Shown here: positions 6,681 to 16,651 of the stretch, piece after piece
Numbering within the stretch: position 1 is the first letter of the stretch
Layout: each line of letters opens with the position of its first letter
Assembly: GCF_052030545.1 (NCBI RefSeq)
Contig: NZ_JBPDIH010000004.1
Location: 124,001-188,000, forward strand
Origin: CANMXU01 sp052030545
GTDB taxonomy: Bacteria > Pseudomonadota > Gammaproteobacteria > Enterobacterales > Alteromonadaceae
Reading direction: 5' to 3'
Length of the DNA: 64,000 bases
Translations under genes and position numbers: made by a program
The notes under the pieces: generated by a model
Database searches by the model: none
What the model saw: the letters and a program-made list of their open reading frames with translations, nothing else
What the model was told of the DNA's origin: nothing

Positions 6681-9600
6681 ATGAGTCAATTACCTAGTAT
6701 TTTATCGCCGATCATTGCCCAACGACGTGGTCAGCATGCTGACAAAAAAACATGGTCAAATTTACCGGGAAGCAGTAATGCGCTAGCAATTATTCAGGCG
6801 GCAAAGTCGGCTACTGTTCCGCTATTGCTCATTACTCACGATACCCCGAGTGCCTTACGCTTAGAGCAAGAGTTAGTAAGCTTAAATTACGACAACAGCC
6901 TAGCTATTTGCCTATTTCCTGATTGGGAAACGCTACCGTACGATACCTTTTCTCCACATCAAGATATTATTTCTCAACGCTTAGCCACGTTGTATAAATT
7001 ATCGCGCTTAGACAAAGGCATTGTCATTGTGCCAATTTCCACCTTAGTACAACGCTTAGCACCGAAACAGTATTTAGAAGCCAATAGTTTAATTATTAAA
7101 AAAGGCGACAACAAAGACCTACATCAGTTGCGCCAAGAATTAGAAGCAAGTGGTTACCGCGCGGTAGACCAAGTAATGGAGCACGGCGAATTTTCAGCCC
7201 GAGGCGCGATATTAGATTTATTTCCTATGGGCAGTACAACGCCTTTTCGCCTAGATTTTTTTGATGATGAAATCGACGAAATACGTTTATTCGACCCAGA
7301 AAGCCAGCGCTCGAAAGATAAAATTGATGCAATCAACCTATTACCTGCCCACGAATTTCCGCTAGATAAAGCAGGCATTAATTTATTTCGCAGCCAATAC
7401 CGCGAAAAATTTACCAGCGCGATTAACAAAGAGTCGATTTACCACCAAGTCAGCAATGGCATTATGCCTGCCGGTATCGAATATTACTTACCGCTCTTTT
7501 TTGAACAAACCAATAACTTATTTGATTACTTATCTGAGCAAACCTTGGTGGTTATTTCCGGCGATATCGAACAAGCGCTTAGCCACTACTGGAGCGATGT
7601 AGAATATCGTTATGAAGATAGACGTTACGACCCTACGCGCCCATTGTTGCCACCAAATGAACTGTTTCTCAATATCGAAGAGTTGTATTCAGCGCTTAAA
7701 CCGTTTGATCGCATCACCATTACCTCTGATAAAACTTCAGAAGAAAGTACTGATTCAACGCAAAACACCCAAGGTAGAAAAATTACCTACAATGTTGGTA
7801 GCTTGCCTGATTTAACGATTAATCATCAGCTTAAACAGCCTTTTGAGTTACTTGAACATTTTATTAGCGATAAAGAAACACCCGACAAAATTTTATACAT
7901 TGCCGAAAGCCAAGGGCGACGTGAAAGTGTGCTTGAACTACTGCAGCGCAATAATATTAAACCGCCACTGTTTAATTGCATTGAAGAATTTATTGAAAGT
8001 GACGCTAAACAAGGGATCACGGTAAACGCTCTTACCCAAGGTTTTGTCTTTCAAGCAAAAGGTGTCGCTAAGAAAAATGCCATCGCCTTGATCACCGAGT
8101 CTGAGCTATTAGGCGATCGTGTTCGCCAATCTCGTCGCCGTGCCAAACAGCAAGATATTCATGCTGACGCCATTTTCAAAAATTTAGCCGAGTTAACAAT
8201 CGGCCAGCCGGTAGTTCATATTGAGCATGGCATAGGTCGATACTTAGGTTTGCAAACCCTAGAAACCGGTGGCATTACCACTGAGTTTTTAATGCTTAGT
8301 TATGCCAACGACGCAAAATTATACGTACCAGTAGCCTCATTGCATTTGATCAGCCGATACTCAGGTAGCGACAATGAACATGCCCCGCTACATAAACTTG
8401 GTAACGATACTTGGAGCAAAGCTAAGCAAAAAGCGGCTGAAAAAATACGTGATGTTGCCGCAGACTTACTCGACATTTATGCCAAACGCGCGAGCAATAA
8501 AGGTTACGGTTTTAATTACGACAAAAAAGACATGCGCGCCTTTGCTGACAGCTTTGGTTTTGAAGAAACCTTCGACCAAGAAACCGCGATTAATGCTGTA
8601 ACCAACGACATGATAGCCGCAAAAGCCATGGACCGTTTAGTGTGTGGCGATGTAGGTTTTGGTAAAACCGAAGTGGCAATGCGCGCAGCATTTATCGCGG
8701 TAAACGACAGTAAACAAGTGGCGATTTTAGTGCCGACCACGCTACTTGCACAGCAGCATTATGAAAACTTTCGCGATCGCTTTGCCAACTGGCCGGTTAA
8801 CATTGAAGTACTCTCGCGTTTTAAAACAACCAAAGAGCAAAATGAAGTCATCAAAAAGGTTGAATCGGGTGAAATCGACATTTTAATTGGCACCCATAAA
8901 CTATTGCAAAATAGCATCAAATATCACGATTTAGGTTTATTAATTGTTGATGAAGAACACCGTTTTGGGGTTAAGCAAAAAGAAAAAATAAAGCAGCTGC
9001 GCGCCAATGTCGACATTTTAACCTTAACCGCAACGCCAATTCCTCGAACACTCAATATGGCGATGGGCGGTATGCGCGATTTATCGATTATCGCCACGCC
9101 TCCGGCAAAACGATTAGCGGTGAAAACCTTTGTTCGCCAACGTGACGACGCCTTAATTCGCGAATCAATCTTGCGTGAAATTTTACGTGGTGGTCAGGTC
9201 TATTTCCTACACAATAACGTTGATACTATCGAGAAAACCGCAGCCGATATTCAAACCTTACTGCCGGAAGCTAAAATTGTTACCGCCCATGGGCAAATGC
9301 GCGAGCGCGAACTTGAGCGCATTATGGGTGATTTTTATCATCAACGTTACAACGTATTAGTATGTACCACGATTATTGAAACCGGTATCGACGTCCCTAC
9401 CGCCAATACCATTATTATGGACAGGGCCGATCATTTAGGTTTGGCGCAGTTGCATCAATTACGTGGTCGTGTCGGACGCTCGCACCATCAAGCCTACGCC
9501 TATTTATTAACACCGCACGAAAAACGCATGACCAAAGATGCCAAAAAACGTCTAGATGCTATCGCCTCACTTGAAGATTTAGGCGCTGGCTTTACCTTAG

Positions 9601-10208
9601 CCACACACGATTTAGAGATTCGTGGTGCCGGCGAGCTATTAGGTGAAGAGCAAAGTGGCTCGATGAGCCAAGTAGGTTTTAGCTTATATATGGAAATGCT
9701 TGACCAAGCGGTTGCCGCGCTTAAAGAAGGCAAGCAACCATCGTTAGATCAAGTCATGTCTGATCAAACTGAGATTGATTTACGTGTACCTGCCCTACTG
9801 CCAGACGATTATATTTTTGATGTTAGCCTACGACTCAGTTTGTATAAACGTATTGCGAGCTGCAAAACTAAAGCGGCATTAGATGAAATTCAAGTTGAAC
9901 TTATCGACCGTTTTGGCTTATTACCGCAAGCGACTAAAAATATTATTCAAATTGCTAAGCTAAGATTCAAAGCACAAAACATTGGTATTCGCCGTATTGA
10001 AGCAGGCCCTGCTGGCGGCTCAATTGAATTTAGTGATAAAACCAATGTTGACCCGGTATTTATTATTGGCCTAATTCAAACCCAACCTAACATTTATAAA
10101 CTGGAAGGGGCAAACAAACTTAAATTCAAATTGGCCAGTGAAGATGCTAAATCGCGTTTTCTATTAATCACCAATATACTGAATGAACTTGGTAAAAAAA
10201 CAAAATAA
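6681..10208 (+). CDS. mfd: Transcription-repair coupling factor
   Basis: The 1175-aa Mfd is the SF2 translocase that removes stalled RNA polymerase and recruits UvrA to lesions. The N-terminal UvrB-homology module covers about residues 1-330, the RNAP-interacting CarD-like domain (PVVHIEHGIGRYLGL) about 505-570, Walker A GDVGFGKTE near 656, DEEH near 756, and the RecG-type motif TATPIPRTLNMAM near 790. The C-terminal TRCF domain closes the protein. The ATG at 6681 (MSQLPSIL) was chosen; an in-frame start at 6642 adds 13 atypical residues. It is complete, with csiV downstream as in Vibrio. Confidence 0.97.
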   Translation: MSQLPSILSPIIAQRRGQHADKKTWSNLPGSSNALAIIQAAKSATVPLLLITHDTPSALRLEQELVSLNYDNSLAICLFPDWETLPYDTFSPHQDIISQRLATLYKLSRLDKGIVIVPISTLVQRLAPKQYLEANSLIIKKGDNKDLHQLRQELEASGYRAVDQVMEHGEFSARGAILDLFPMGSTTPFRLDFFDDEIDEIRLFDPESQRSKDKIDAINLLPAHEFPLDKAGINLFRSQYREKFTSAINKESIYHQVSNGIMPAGIEYYLPLFFEQTNNLFDYLSEQTLVVISGDIEQALSHYWSDVEYRYEDRRYDPTRPLLPPNELFLNIEELYSALKPFDRITITSDKTSEESTDSTQNTQGRKITYNVGSLPDLTINHQLKQPFELLEHFISDKETPDKILYIAESQGRRESVLELLQRNNIKPPLFNCIEEFIESDAKQGITVNALTQGFVFQAKGVAKKNAIALITESELLGDRVRQSRRRAKQQDIHADAIFKNLAELTIGQPVVHIEHGIGRYLGLQTLETGGITTEFLMLSYANDAKLYVPVASLHLISRYSGSDNEHAPLHKLGNDTWSKAKQKAAEKIRDVAADLLDIYAKRASNKGYGFNYDKKDMRAFADSFGFEETFDQETAINAVTNDMIAAKAMDRLVCGDVGFGKTEVAMRAAFIAVNDSKQVAILVPTTLLAQQHYENFRDRFANWPVNIEVLSRFKTTKEQNEVIKKVESGEIDILIGTHKLLQNSIKYHDLGLLIVDEEHRFGVKQKEKIKQLRANVDILTLTATPIPRTLNMAMGGMRDLSIIATPPAKRLAVKTFVRQRDDALIRESILREILRGGQVYFLHNNVDTIEKTAADIQTLLPEAKIVTAHGQMRERELERIMGDFYHQRYNVLVCTTIIETGIDVPTANTIIMDRADHLGLAQLHQLRGRVGRSHHQAYAYLLTPHEKRMTKDAKKRLDAIASLEDLGAGFTLATHDLEIRGAGELLGEEQSGSMSQVGFSLYMEMLDQAVAALKEGKQPSLDQVMSDQTEIDLRVPALLPDDYIFDVSLRLSLYKRIASCKTKAALDEIQVELIDRFGLLPQATKNIIQIAKLRFKAQNIGIRRIEAGPAGGSIEFSDKTNVDPVFIIGLIQTQPNIYKLEGANKLKFKLASEDAKSRFLLITNILNELGKKTK

Positions 10209-10254
10209 CACGCTCTGTTCGCCTTTTTATTTGTTAATATAACGAGCACTATTT

Positions 10255-10285
10255 ACTCAGTTAATAAGGATTAGCTGAGTTTTTA
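10255..10285 (+). terminator. Weak terminator between mfd and csiV
   Basis: ACTCAGTTAA and TTAGCTGAGT form a stem with one mismatch and a 6-nt loop, followed by T4-5. It ends just before the csiV ribosome site and may attenuate read-through from mfd. Confidence 0.5.
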
Positions 10286-10300
10286 TTTACAGGACAATGA

Positions 10301-11920
10301 ATGACCTTTAATAAACTCACATTATTTATTTTTTCACTATGTTCAACAGCAGCTGCATTTACTGCCAGTGCGGCAAACGAACGCTGGTTTGAAGTTGAAG
10401 TTATTCTGTTTTCTCAGCTCGATGACAAATCAACACTTAAAGAAGAGTTTCCTGCAGCAGACGCCATTACGCCGATGCCTAAATACAGCAAAGTTATCGA
10501 CTTATTAGCGCCTTATTTACAACCAGATATCGCCTCATTAAAATCGCGCCTGCCAAGTTGTGACAACCCCAACTACGCTGAAAGTTTATTTATTCAAGCA
10601 AGTAAACCGACACCACTATTTATTGAAAAAAGTCTCGCTGACATTGAAGAGCTTACTGCAAACGAGAGTGATAACACATTACTTGTTGAACCTAATGACA
10701 GCCAGCAAACGATTATCGATGAAAATATAGCTGGCAATGTACCGACTAATGATTCGATACAAGTACAAAACTTTTCAAACGCTAGTGAAGAAATGATTAA
10801 TACCGCTGACAGTAACAGCTTAAACAGCGCCACCACAACTGAATATAACGACGGTACGGGGCAGTTAACCACTGAGCCTTATATTTCAACGTTAACACCA
10901 GAGCAAGTTGCCTTAGTTGAACAAGCCGAGCAAGCCTTTGCCGATATTCAATTTTTTGAAAAAAACAACCTCATTAGCCAAGGCTTAACGGCCAATAAAC
11001 GACAACCACTTTGTCGCCTACCAGAGCAAATGTTTACCGAGCTCGCCAAACAAGACAAAAACTTTGATTACGATGGCTTTACCTTAGATGCCATGCCAAC
11101 AACGGTTAACAATGTTGAAAACCCTTACAGCAAGCGCCCATATTTACTAAGCAGCGGCTCACTGCAATTACACGATATCGTTAAGCAGCTGCGACTTAGT
11201 CGAAACTTTAGACCTATGCTACATATGGGCTGGCGACATGCCCCTAAAGATAAAAAATATGCAGAAGCGTATAAAATTTATGCCGGGGAAAACCTTCAAG
11301 GCCATTATCAAAAAGCATCAGATAAGCACCAACGAGCTTTGGCACTAGCAAGTGAAAACGCTGTTAAGCCGCTACAGCTAAGTGATTTATCTGAGCAGGT
11401 AAGCAGTTATAGCAATCAAGATCATCAAGCGCTAAGTATTGAGTCAAGTCAATCATTAAGCCAAAATGAGTTAGCGCAACGCGAGATAGAACAAGCGATT
11501 AACGCCAAAATAGCCAACCTTGTTCAACAAGCGCCAAGCATCAATGAAAACCAGTTTGATGAAATAACAGATGCGCTAGATAATCCAGAAAAGCTACTGA
11601 ATTTTTTACCAAAAACACAAGAAACAGAGGCGATTAAGCCGCCTTTAGCACCGCTTCAACCTTGGTATATCGATGGTTTATTTCGCGTGCATTTAAATCA
11701 CTATTTATACATCACTGCTGATTTTAGTGTGATGAACCATACACTGGCTCAGCAGGCGACTCATGCACTGTCATCAGACCAGCCTCTTGAATTAAAGCCT
11801 ATTCGTTTTCAACAAAACAAGCGGGTGATCAGCGGTGAAATACACTATTTTGACCACCCTTATATGGGCATGATAGTGCAAATCAGAAAACATAAACGCC
11901 CAAGTTTGCCTGAGCAATAA
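10301..11920 (+). CDS. csiV: CsiV-family periplasmic protein
   Basis: The 539-aa protein has an N-terminal signal peptide (about residues 1-24, SLCSTAAAFTASAA) directly followed by NERWFEVEVILFSQ, the family hallmark. The C-terminal part (PWYIDGLFRVHLNHYLYITADFSV ... RVISGEIHYFDHPYMGMIVQIRK) is the second conserved block. In Vibrio cholerae CsiV binds peptidoglycan and supports PBP1A/LpoA-dependent cell-wall synthesis, and its gene also lies directly behind mfd. The middle (residues 110-200 and 340-430) is long, acidic and Gln/Asn/Ser-rich, probably unstructured and longer than in Vibrio. The start is supported by AGGA 6 nt upstream. Confidence 0.85.
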   Translation: MTFNKLTLFIFSLCSTAAAFTASAANERWFEVEVILFSQLDDKSTLKEEFPAADAITPMPKYSKVIDLLAPYLQPDIASLKSRLPSCDNPNYAESLFIQASKPTPLFIEKSLADIEELTANESDNTLLVEPNDSQQTIIDENIAGNVPTNDSIQVQNFSNASEEMINTADSNSLNSATTTEYNDGTGQLTTEPYISTLTPEQVALVEQAEQAFADIQFFEKNNLISQGLTANKRQPLCRLPEQMFTELAKQDKNFDYDGFTLDAMPTTVNNVENPYSKRPYLLSSGSLQLHDIVKQLRLSRNFRPMLHMGWRHAPKDKKYAEAYKIYAGENLQGHYQKASDKHQRALALASENAVKPLQLSDLSEQVSSYSNQDHQALSIESSQSLSQNELAQREIEQAINAKIANLVQQAPSINENQFDEITDALDNPEKLLNFLPKTQETEAIKPPLAPLQPWYIDGLFRVHLNHYLYITADFSVMNHTLAQQATHALSSDQPLELKPIRFQQNKRVISGEIHYFDHPYMGMIVQIRKHKRPSLPEQ

Positions 11921-11973
11921 AATTAAATTCAGGCAAGTTAAAAAAAAATTAAGCAATAACCAAGAGAGTATCA

Positions 11974-12261
11974 ATGGACAATCAAGACAAAATTCAAGCC
12001 GCCGTATTTCGCCGCTTATTGGCACATTTAGATAATAGAAAAGATGTGCAAAATATTGAATTAATGAACTTAGCCGGTTTTTGCCGTAACTGTTTTTCAA
12101 AGTGGACAGTAGCAGAAGCCGAAAAACTAGGCGTTACCGTCGACATTGATACCGCCCGCGAGCAAGTTTATGGCATGCCATATAGCGAATGGAAAGAAAA
12201 ACATCAACTACCAGCAACCGAAGAACAGTTAGCAAAATTTAACGAATTAAACCCAAAATAA
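11974..12261 (+). CDS. DUF1244 domain protein
   Basis: The 95-aa protein is one DUF1244 domain, with AAVFRRLLAHLDNRKDVQNIELMNLAGFCRNCFSKW at residues 9-44 and YGMPYSEWKEKHQ near the end. Two nearby cysteines (GFCRNC) may bind metal. The family is small, conserved in proteobacteria and of unknown function. It follows csiV by 53 bp and likely shares its transcript. AAGAGAG before the ATG acts as the ribosome site. Confidence 0.85.
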   Translation: MDNQDKIQAAVFRRLLAHLDNRKDVQNIELMNLAGFCRNCFSKWTVAEAEKLGVTVDIDTAREQVYGMPYSEWKEKHQLPATEEQLAKFNELNPK

Positions 12262-12282
12262 TAAGTTTAAGAAATCAACTAA

Positions 12283-12317
12283 TAAAAAAATCCAGCTAAC
12301 AATTAGCTGGATTTTTT
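12283..12317. terminator. Bidirectional terminator between DUF1244 gene and dnaJ
   Basis: AAAATCCAGCTAA / TTAGCTGGATTTT with a 3-nt loop, flanked by A7 and T6, serves both converging transcripts. Confidence 0.85.
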
Positions 12318-12354
12318 GGTTTATAAGCACTAAAGGTTAAATATTAGCGTTTAT

Positions 12355-13500
12355 TTAGCCTTTGAGATCATCGAAGAATTTTTTCACACCGTCAAAAAAT
12401 CCGGTTTCTTTTGGGCTATGCTTGCTGTTGCTCTTACCCATTTTTTCTTCTAGCTGACGAAGTAAATCGGCTTGATCGCCTGATAAACTTACCGGCGTTT
12501 CAATGACGACTTTACACATTAAATCACCAGTAGAATGGCTACGTACTGATTTAACACCTTTACCACGTAAACGGAACATTTTACCGGTTTGCGTTTCTTT
12601 TGGCACTTTCAGCTTCACTTTCCCTTCAAGTGTAGGGACTTCAATTTCACCGCCTAATGCCGCGGTAGTAAAACTAATTGGCACTTCACAGTACAAGTGG
12701 TTTTCATCACGAACAAAAATATGATGATCTTTAACATTCGCTTGTACGTATAAATCGCCCGCTGGCGCGCCATGCTCACCCGCTTCACCTTCGCCTGATA
12801 AACGAATTCTATCGCCAGTATCAACACCTGGTGGAATTTTAACAGATAAGGTTTTGGTTTTCTCAACGCGGCCTTGACCACGACAAGAAGGACAAGGATC
12901 AGTGATCACTTTACCTTTACCGCTACAGGTTGGACAGGTTTGTTGAACAGCAAACATGCCTTGGCGCATTTGCACTTGGCCATGGCCATGACAGGTAGAA
13001 CAGGTTTTAGCACTGGTGCCTTTTTTCGCGCCGCTGCCACCACATGGGTCACAACTAACAAACGTTGGCACTTTAATTTCTAAGGTTTTACCTTTAACCG
13101 CTTCTTCAAGCGTTAGTTCAAGGTTATAACGTAAGTCTGAACCTCTACGAGAGCGTGATTGACCACCACGTCCGCCGCCACGTCCACCACCAAAAATATC
13201 GCCAAATACGTCACCAAAAATATCACCAAAATCGCCTTGACCACCGCCAAAACCGCCACCACCGTGACCGCCTTGTTCAAATGCCGCATGACCGTATTGG
13301 TCGTAAGCCGCACGTTTTTGATCGTCATTTAGAATTTCATAAGCTTCTTTTACTTCTTTAAACTGCTCTTCTTTTGACTTATCACCCTTGGTTCTATCTG
13401 GGTGAAACTTCATTGCTAAGCGTTTGTAAGCTTTTTTGATATCACGCTCAGACGCATCTTTCGATACCCCTAGCACTTCATAATAATCACGTTTTGACAT
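12355..13500 (-). CDS. dnaJ: Chaperone DnaJ
   Basis: The 381-aa Hsp40 co-chaperone stimulates DnaK ATPase and delivers substrates. The J domain spans residues 1-70 with HPD at 33-35. A Gly/Phe-rich linker runs to about 120, followed by four zinc motifs CDPCGGSG, CSTCHGHG, CPTCSGKG and CPSCRGQG and the C-terminal substrate-binding domains. It lies downstream of dnaK on the same strand with 283 bp between; that gap contains a large palindromic repeat and no clear sigma-32 promoter. Confidence 0.98.
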   Translation of the reverse strand: MSKRDYYEVLGVSKDASERDIKKAYKRLAMKFHPDRTKGDKSKEEQFKEVKEAYEILNDDQKRAAYDQYGHAAFEQGGHGGGGFGGGQGDFGDIFGDVFGDIFGGGRGGGRGGQSRSRRGSDLRYNLELTLEEAVKGKTLEIKVPTFVSCDPCGGSGAKKGTSAKTCSTCHGHGQVQMRQGMFAVQQTCPTCSGKGKVITDPCPSCRGQGRVEKTKTLSVKIPPGVDTGDRIRLSGEGEAGEHGAPAGDLYVQANVKDHHIFVRDENHLYCEVPISFTTAALGGEIEVPTLEGKVKLKVPKETQTGKMFRLRGKGVKSVRSHSTGDLMCKVVIETPVSLSGDQADLLRQLEEKMGKSNSKHSPKETGFFDGVKKFFDDLKG

Positions 13501-13666
13501 AGTTATTTCTTTACTTCAATTGATTGAATATTCATTTGTTTAGCTTCTTAACACTGAGCAATTCAGTAAAAAACCAAGCAAATTAACATCGCGTTTTATA
13601 TAAGGTCTTACATAACAAAGCGCCGAAGTTATCGACGCTTTAATATTAAAGGAACAAGCCTTTGAT

Positions 13667-13777
13667 GACTCTGTTTAAGCTGTTTAGGCTAATTTCAAGA
13701 AGAAGGCACGGAGCGTAGTTTACCTACGTGAGTACCTTCGACAAAGAAATTAGTTGAAACAGCGACAACAGAGTTAT
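13667..13777. repeat. Large imperfect palindrome between dnaK and dnaJ
   Basis: GACTCTGTTTAAGCTGTTTA at 13667 is mirrored by TGAAACAGCGACAACAGAGTT ending at 13777. Inner segments (GCTAATTTC / GAAATTAGT, GAAGGCACGGAGCGTAG / CTACGTGAGTACCTTC) pair further, giving a stem of about 50 bp with internal mismatches. It resembles REP/MITE-type palindromic units of Alteromonadales. As RNA it would form a long hairpin in the dnaK-dnaJ message. Confidence 0.7.
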
Positions 13778-13783
13778 TCAAAC

Positions 13784-15712
13784 TTACTTGTCGTCTTTAA
13801 CTTCTTCGAATTCCGCATCAACAACATCGTCGCCAGCTGGAGCTGCATCCGCTTCAGGTGCTGCGCCTTCAGGAGCCGCGCCGCCTTGTGCTTGAGCTTT
13901 CGCTTGCGCGATTTCCATTAACTTAGCTGAAGCTTCAATTACTGCTTGAGATTTTGCATCAATGGCTTCTTTGTCGTCGCCTTTGATGACTTCTTCAAGT
14001 TCAGTTAATGCAGCTTCAATTTTGTCTTTGTCTTCGCTAGGTAAATCGTCGCCCGCTTCTTCAATTTGCTTACGTGTTGCGTGAACCATGCCGTCAGCTT
14101 GGTTACGTGCTTGAACTAATTCTTCAAACTTCGCATCTTCATCAGCATTTGCTTCTGCGTCGCGTACCATTTGCTCTACTTCATCATCTGATAAACCAGA
14201 AGAGGCTTTAATGGTAATTTTTTGCTCTTTACCTGTGTTCTTATCTTTCGCAGTAACGTGCAAGATACCATCGGCATCAATATCAAACGTTACTTCGATT
14301 TGTGGCATACCACGTGGCGCTGCATCAATACCTTCAAGGTTGAATTGACCAAGTGATTTGTTTGCACTTGCTTGCTTACGCTCACCTTGCACAACATGCA
14401 CAGTAACCGCTGATTGGTTATCTTCTGCTGTTGAGAACGTTTGTGATTGCTTCGTAGGAATCGTAGTGTTTTTGTCGATAACTTTGGTCATCACACCGCC
14501 CATTGTCTCAATACCTAGAGATAATGGAGTAACGTCAAGAAGTAATACGTCAGTTACGTCACCAGAAAGAACACCCGCTTGTACTGCTGCACCAGAAGCT
14601 ACTGCTTCGTCAGGGTTAACATCTTTACGTGGTTCTTTACCGAAGAAATCAGTCACCGCTTTTTGTACCATTGGCATACGTGTTTGACCACCAACCAAAA
14701 TAACATCGTTTACGTCGCTTACTGAAAGGTCAGCATCTTTAAGGGCAGTTTTTAACGGCTCTAAAGTTGCTTGAACCATGTCTTCAACTAAAGATTCTAA
14801 CTTAGCACGAGTTACTTTAACGTTCATGTGCTTAGGACCAGAAGCATCCGCTGTAATGTAAGGTAAGTTAACATCAGTTTGTTGTGCTGAAGAAAGCTCA
14901 CATTTTGCTTTTTCTGCCGCTTCTTTCAAACGTTGCATTGCTAATGGATCAGTGGTTAAGTCCATGCCTGCGTCTTTTTTGAATTCAGCTACAAGGTAGT
15001 TGATTAAACGGTTATCGAAATCTTCACCACCTAAGTGAGTATCACCATTAGTTGCTAATACTTCGAACGTGTGCTCGCCTTCAACTTCGTCAATTTCAAT
15101 AATTGAAATATCAAAAGTACCACCACCTAAATCGTATACTGCAACAACTTTATCACCTTGTTGCTTGTCCATGCCGTAAGCAAGTGCAGCAGCCGTTGGT
15201 TCGTTGATAATACGCTTAACATCTAAACCTGCGATACGGCCAGCATCTTTAGTGGCTTGACGTTGTGAATCGTTAAAGTAAGCAGGAACCGTAATTACCG
15301 CTTCAGTTACGCTTTCACCTAAATAGTCTTCTGCCGTTTTTTTCATTTTTGCTAAAACTTCAGCAGAAACTTGTGGTGGCGCAACGTTTTTATCACGTGC
15401 GGTTACCCAAGCATCACCATTGTCTGCTTTTGTAATACCAAATGGCATAATTTTAATATCGCGTTGAACTTCTTCGTCTTCAAAACGACGACCGATTAAA
15501 CGCTTGATAGCAAATAAGGTGTTTTTAGGGTTAGTTACTGATTGACGCTTAGCTGGTTGACCAACTAAAGTTTCGCCTTCTTCAGTGTATGCGATGATTG
15601 AAGGTGTTGTACGATCACCTTCTGCGTTTTCAATTACACGAACACTATCGCCATCTAGTACAGCAACACATGAGTTTGTTGTCCCTAGGTCAATACCAAT
15701 TATTTTGCCCAT
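13784..15712 (-). CDS. dnaK: Chaperone DnaK (Hsp70)
   Basis: The 642-aa ATP-dependent chaperone is complete. Visible motifs are MGKIIGIDLGTTNSCVAV at the start, the ATPase blocks AVYDLGGGTFDISI and ILVGGQTRMPMVQ, the interdomain linker DVLLLDVTPLSLGIET, the substrate-binding domain, and the EEVKDDK tail (E. coli ends EEVKDKK), used for co-chaperone docking elsewhere. It is preceded by a sigma-32-type promoter of its own and separated from grpE by a terminator. Confidence 0.98.
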   Translation of the reverse strand: MGKIIGIDLGTTNSCVAVLDGDSVRVIENAEGDRTTPSIIAYTEEGETLVGQPAKRQSVTNPKNTLFAIKRLIGRRFEDEEVQRDIKIMPFGITKADNGDAWVTARDKNVAPPQVSAEVLAKMKKTAEDYLGESVTEAVITVPAYFNDSQRQATKDAGRIAGLDVKRIINEPTAAALAYGMDKQQGDKVVAVYDLGGGTFDISIIEIDEVEGEHTFEVLATNGDTHLGGEDFDNRLINYLVAEFKKDAGMDLTTDPLAMQRLKEAAEKAKCELSSAQQTDVNLPYITADASGPKHMNVKVTRAKLESLVEDMVQATLEPLKTALKDADLSVSDVNDVILVGGQTRMPMVQKAVTDFFGKEPRKDVNPDEAVASGAAVQAGVLSGDVTDVLLLDVTPLSLGIETMGGVMTKVIDKNTTIPTKQSQTFSTAEDNQSAVTVHVVQGERKQASANKSLGQFNLEGIDAAPRGMPQIEVTFDIDADGILHVTAKDKNTGKEQKITIKASSGLSDDEVEQMVRDAEANADEDAKFEELVQARNQADGMVHATRKQIEEAGDDLPSEDKDKIEAALTELEEVIKGDDKEAIDAKSQAVIEASAKLMEIAQAKAQAQGGAAPEGAAPEADAAPAGDDVVDAEFEEVKDDK

Positions 15713-15765
15713 CTTGAGGATCTCCGAATACTATTAAAATGTAGATTAAATCTGTTGATGAACAG

Positions 15766-15795
15766 TTAGTGGGGGCAGGAAAATTGGTTTTCAAC
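15766..15795 (-). promoter_or_regulatory. Sigma-32 (heat-shock) promoter of dnaK
   Basis: On the minus strand GTTGAAA (15789-15795) and CCCCCACTAA (15766-15775) match the -35 CTTGAAA and -10 CCCCATNTA elements of RpoH promoters with a 13-nt spacer, about 53 bp before the dnaK start. Confidence 0.75.
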
Positions 15796-15914
15796 ACTAA
15801 AAAGTGAAAAATGTAAGAAAATTTTAGTAGAAGGCGATATTTTTTATGTTTATCGTCTAATTACCACAAAACGATGCTTTGCACTTTAAAGTCGCTTTGT
15901 AAACGTCAGCCAAT

Positions 15915-15942
15915 AAAAAACCAGCACAATGGCTGGTTTTTT
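15915..15942. terminator. Terminator between grpE and dnaK
   Basis: AAAAAACCAGC / GCTGGTTTTTT with a short loop, A6 on one side and T6 on the other. It ends the grpE message (-). Confidence 0.8.
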
Positions 15943-15965
15943 CATTAACGATATAAAGCAAAAGA

Positions 15966-16601
15966 TTATGCAGTAGTATCTACACTTGGTGCAGCTTTAG
16001 ATACCATCACCATTGCCGGGCGAATTAAACGACCATTTAATTCATAACCTTTTTGCATTACGGCAATAACCGTGTTTGGCGCAACACCTTCAACTTCTTG
16101 CATAGACATCGCTTGATGTTGCTCTGGGTTGAACGGTTGGTCTTGTGGGTCAATCGCCTTAATAGCAAATTTTTCTAAGCCAGAAAGTAAACCTTGAAGG
16201 GTTAGGTTAACACCTTCGTAGGTTGTTTTTTGCGACTCATCTTCGGCGTCAATCGTTGCTAAACCACGCTCTAAGTTATCAACAACCGTTAACATTTCAC
16301 CGGCAAACTTTTCTAACGCAAACTTACGCGCTTTTTCGACGTCTTGTGCTGCGCGGCGACGGACGTTGTCTACTTCAGCTTTAGCACGAATAACTGAGTC
16401 TTTTTGATCAGCTACTGTCGCTTGGGCGGCAGCAAGTGCTAATTCTAATTCGTTGATTCTTTCTTGCTCTTCACTGATCACTTCATGAGCATGTTCATGT
16501 TGCTCTTCAACTTGCTCTTCAGCTTGTTGCACTATTTCTTCAGCCAATTGCTCTGCAGCAAGTTCTTCGGCACTTTTATTCTCGGTTGACTGATTCGTCA
16601 T
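15966..16601 (-). CDS. grpE: Nucleotide exchange factor GrpE
   Basis: The 211-aa DnaK nucleotide exchange factor has a long N-terminal Glu/Gln-rich helical coiled coil (residues 10-75), the conserved VDNVRRRAAQDVEKARKFALEKFAGEMLTVVDNLERGL helix, and the C-terminal beta domain (PNTVIAVMQKGYELNGRLIRPAMVMVSK). The ATG at 16601 is preceded by TTGGAG at a good distance; an alternative start at 16613 overlaps that ribosome site and was rejected. It is driven by a strong sigma-32 promoter match. Confidence 0.96.
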   Translation of the reverse strand: MTNQSTENKSAEELAAEQLAEEIVQQAEEQVEEQHEHAHEVISEEQERINELELALAAAQATVADQKDSVIRAKAEVDNVRRRAAQDVEKARKFALEKFAGEMLTVVDNLERGLATIDAEDESQKTTYEGVNLTLQGLLSGLEKFAIKAIDPQDQPFNPEQHQAMSMQEVEGVAPNTVIAVMQKGYELNGRLIRPAMVMVSKAAPSVDTTA

Positions 16602-16651
16602 GAAAAACTCCAAGGTAACACATAAAATATTGGTAAAACTTAATAGGGCTA

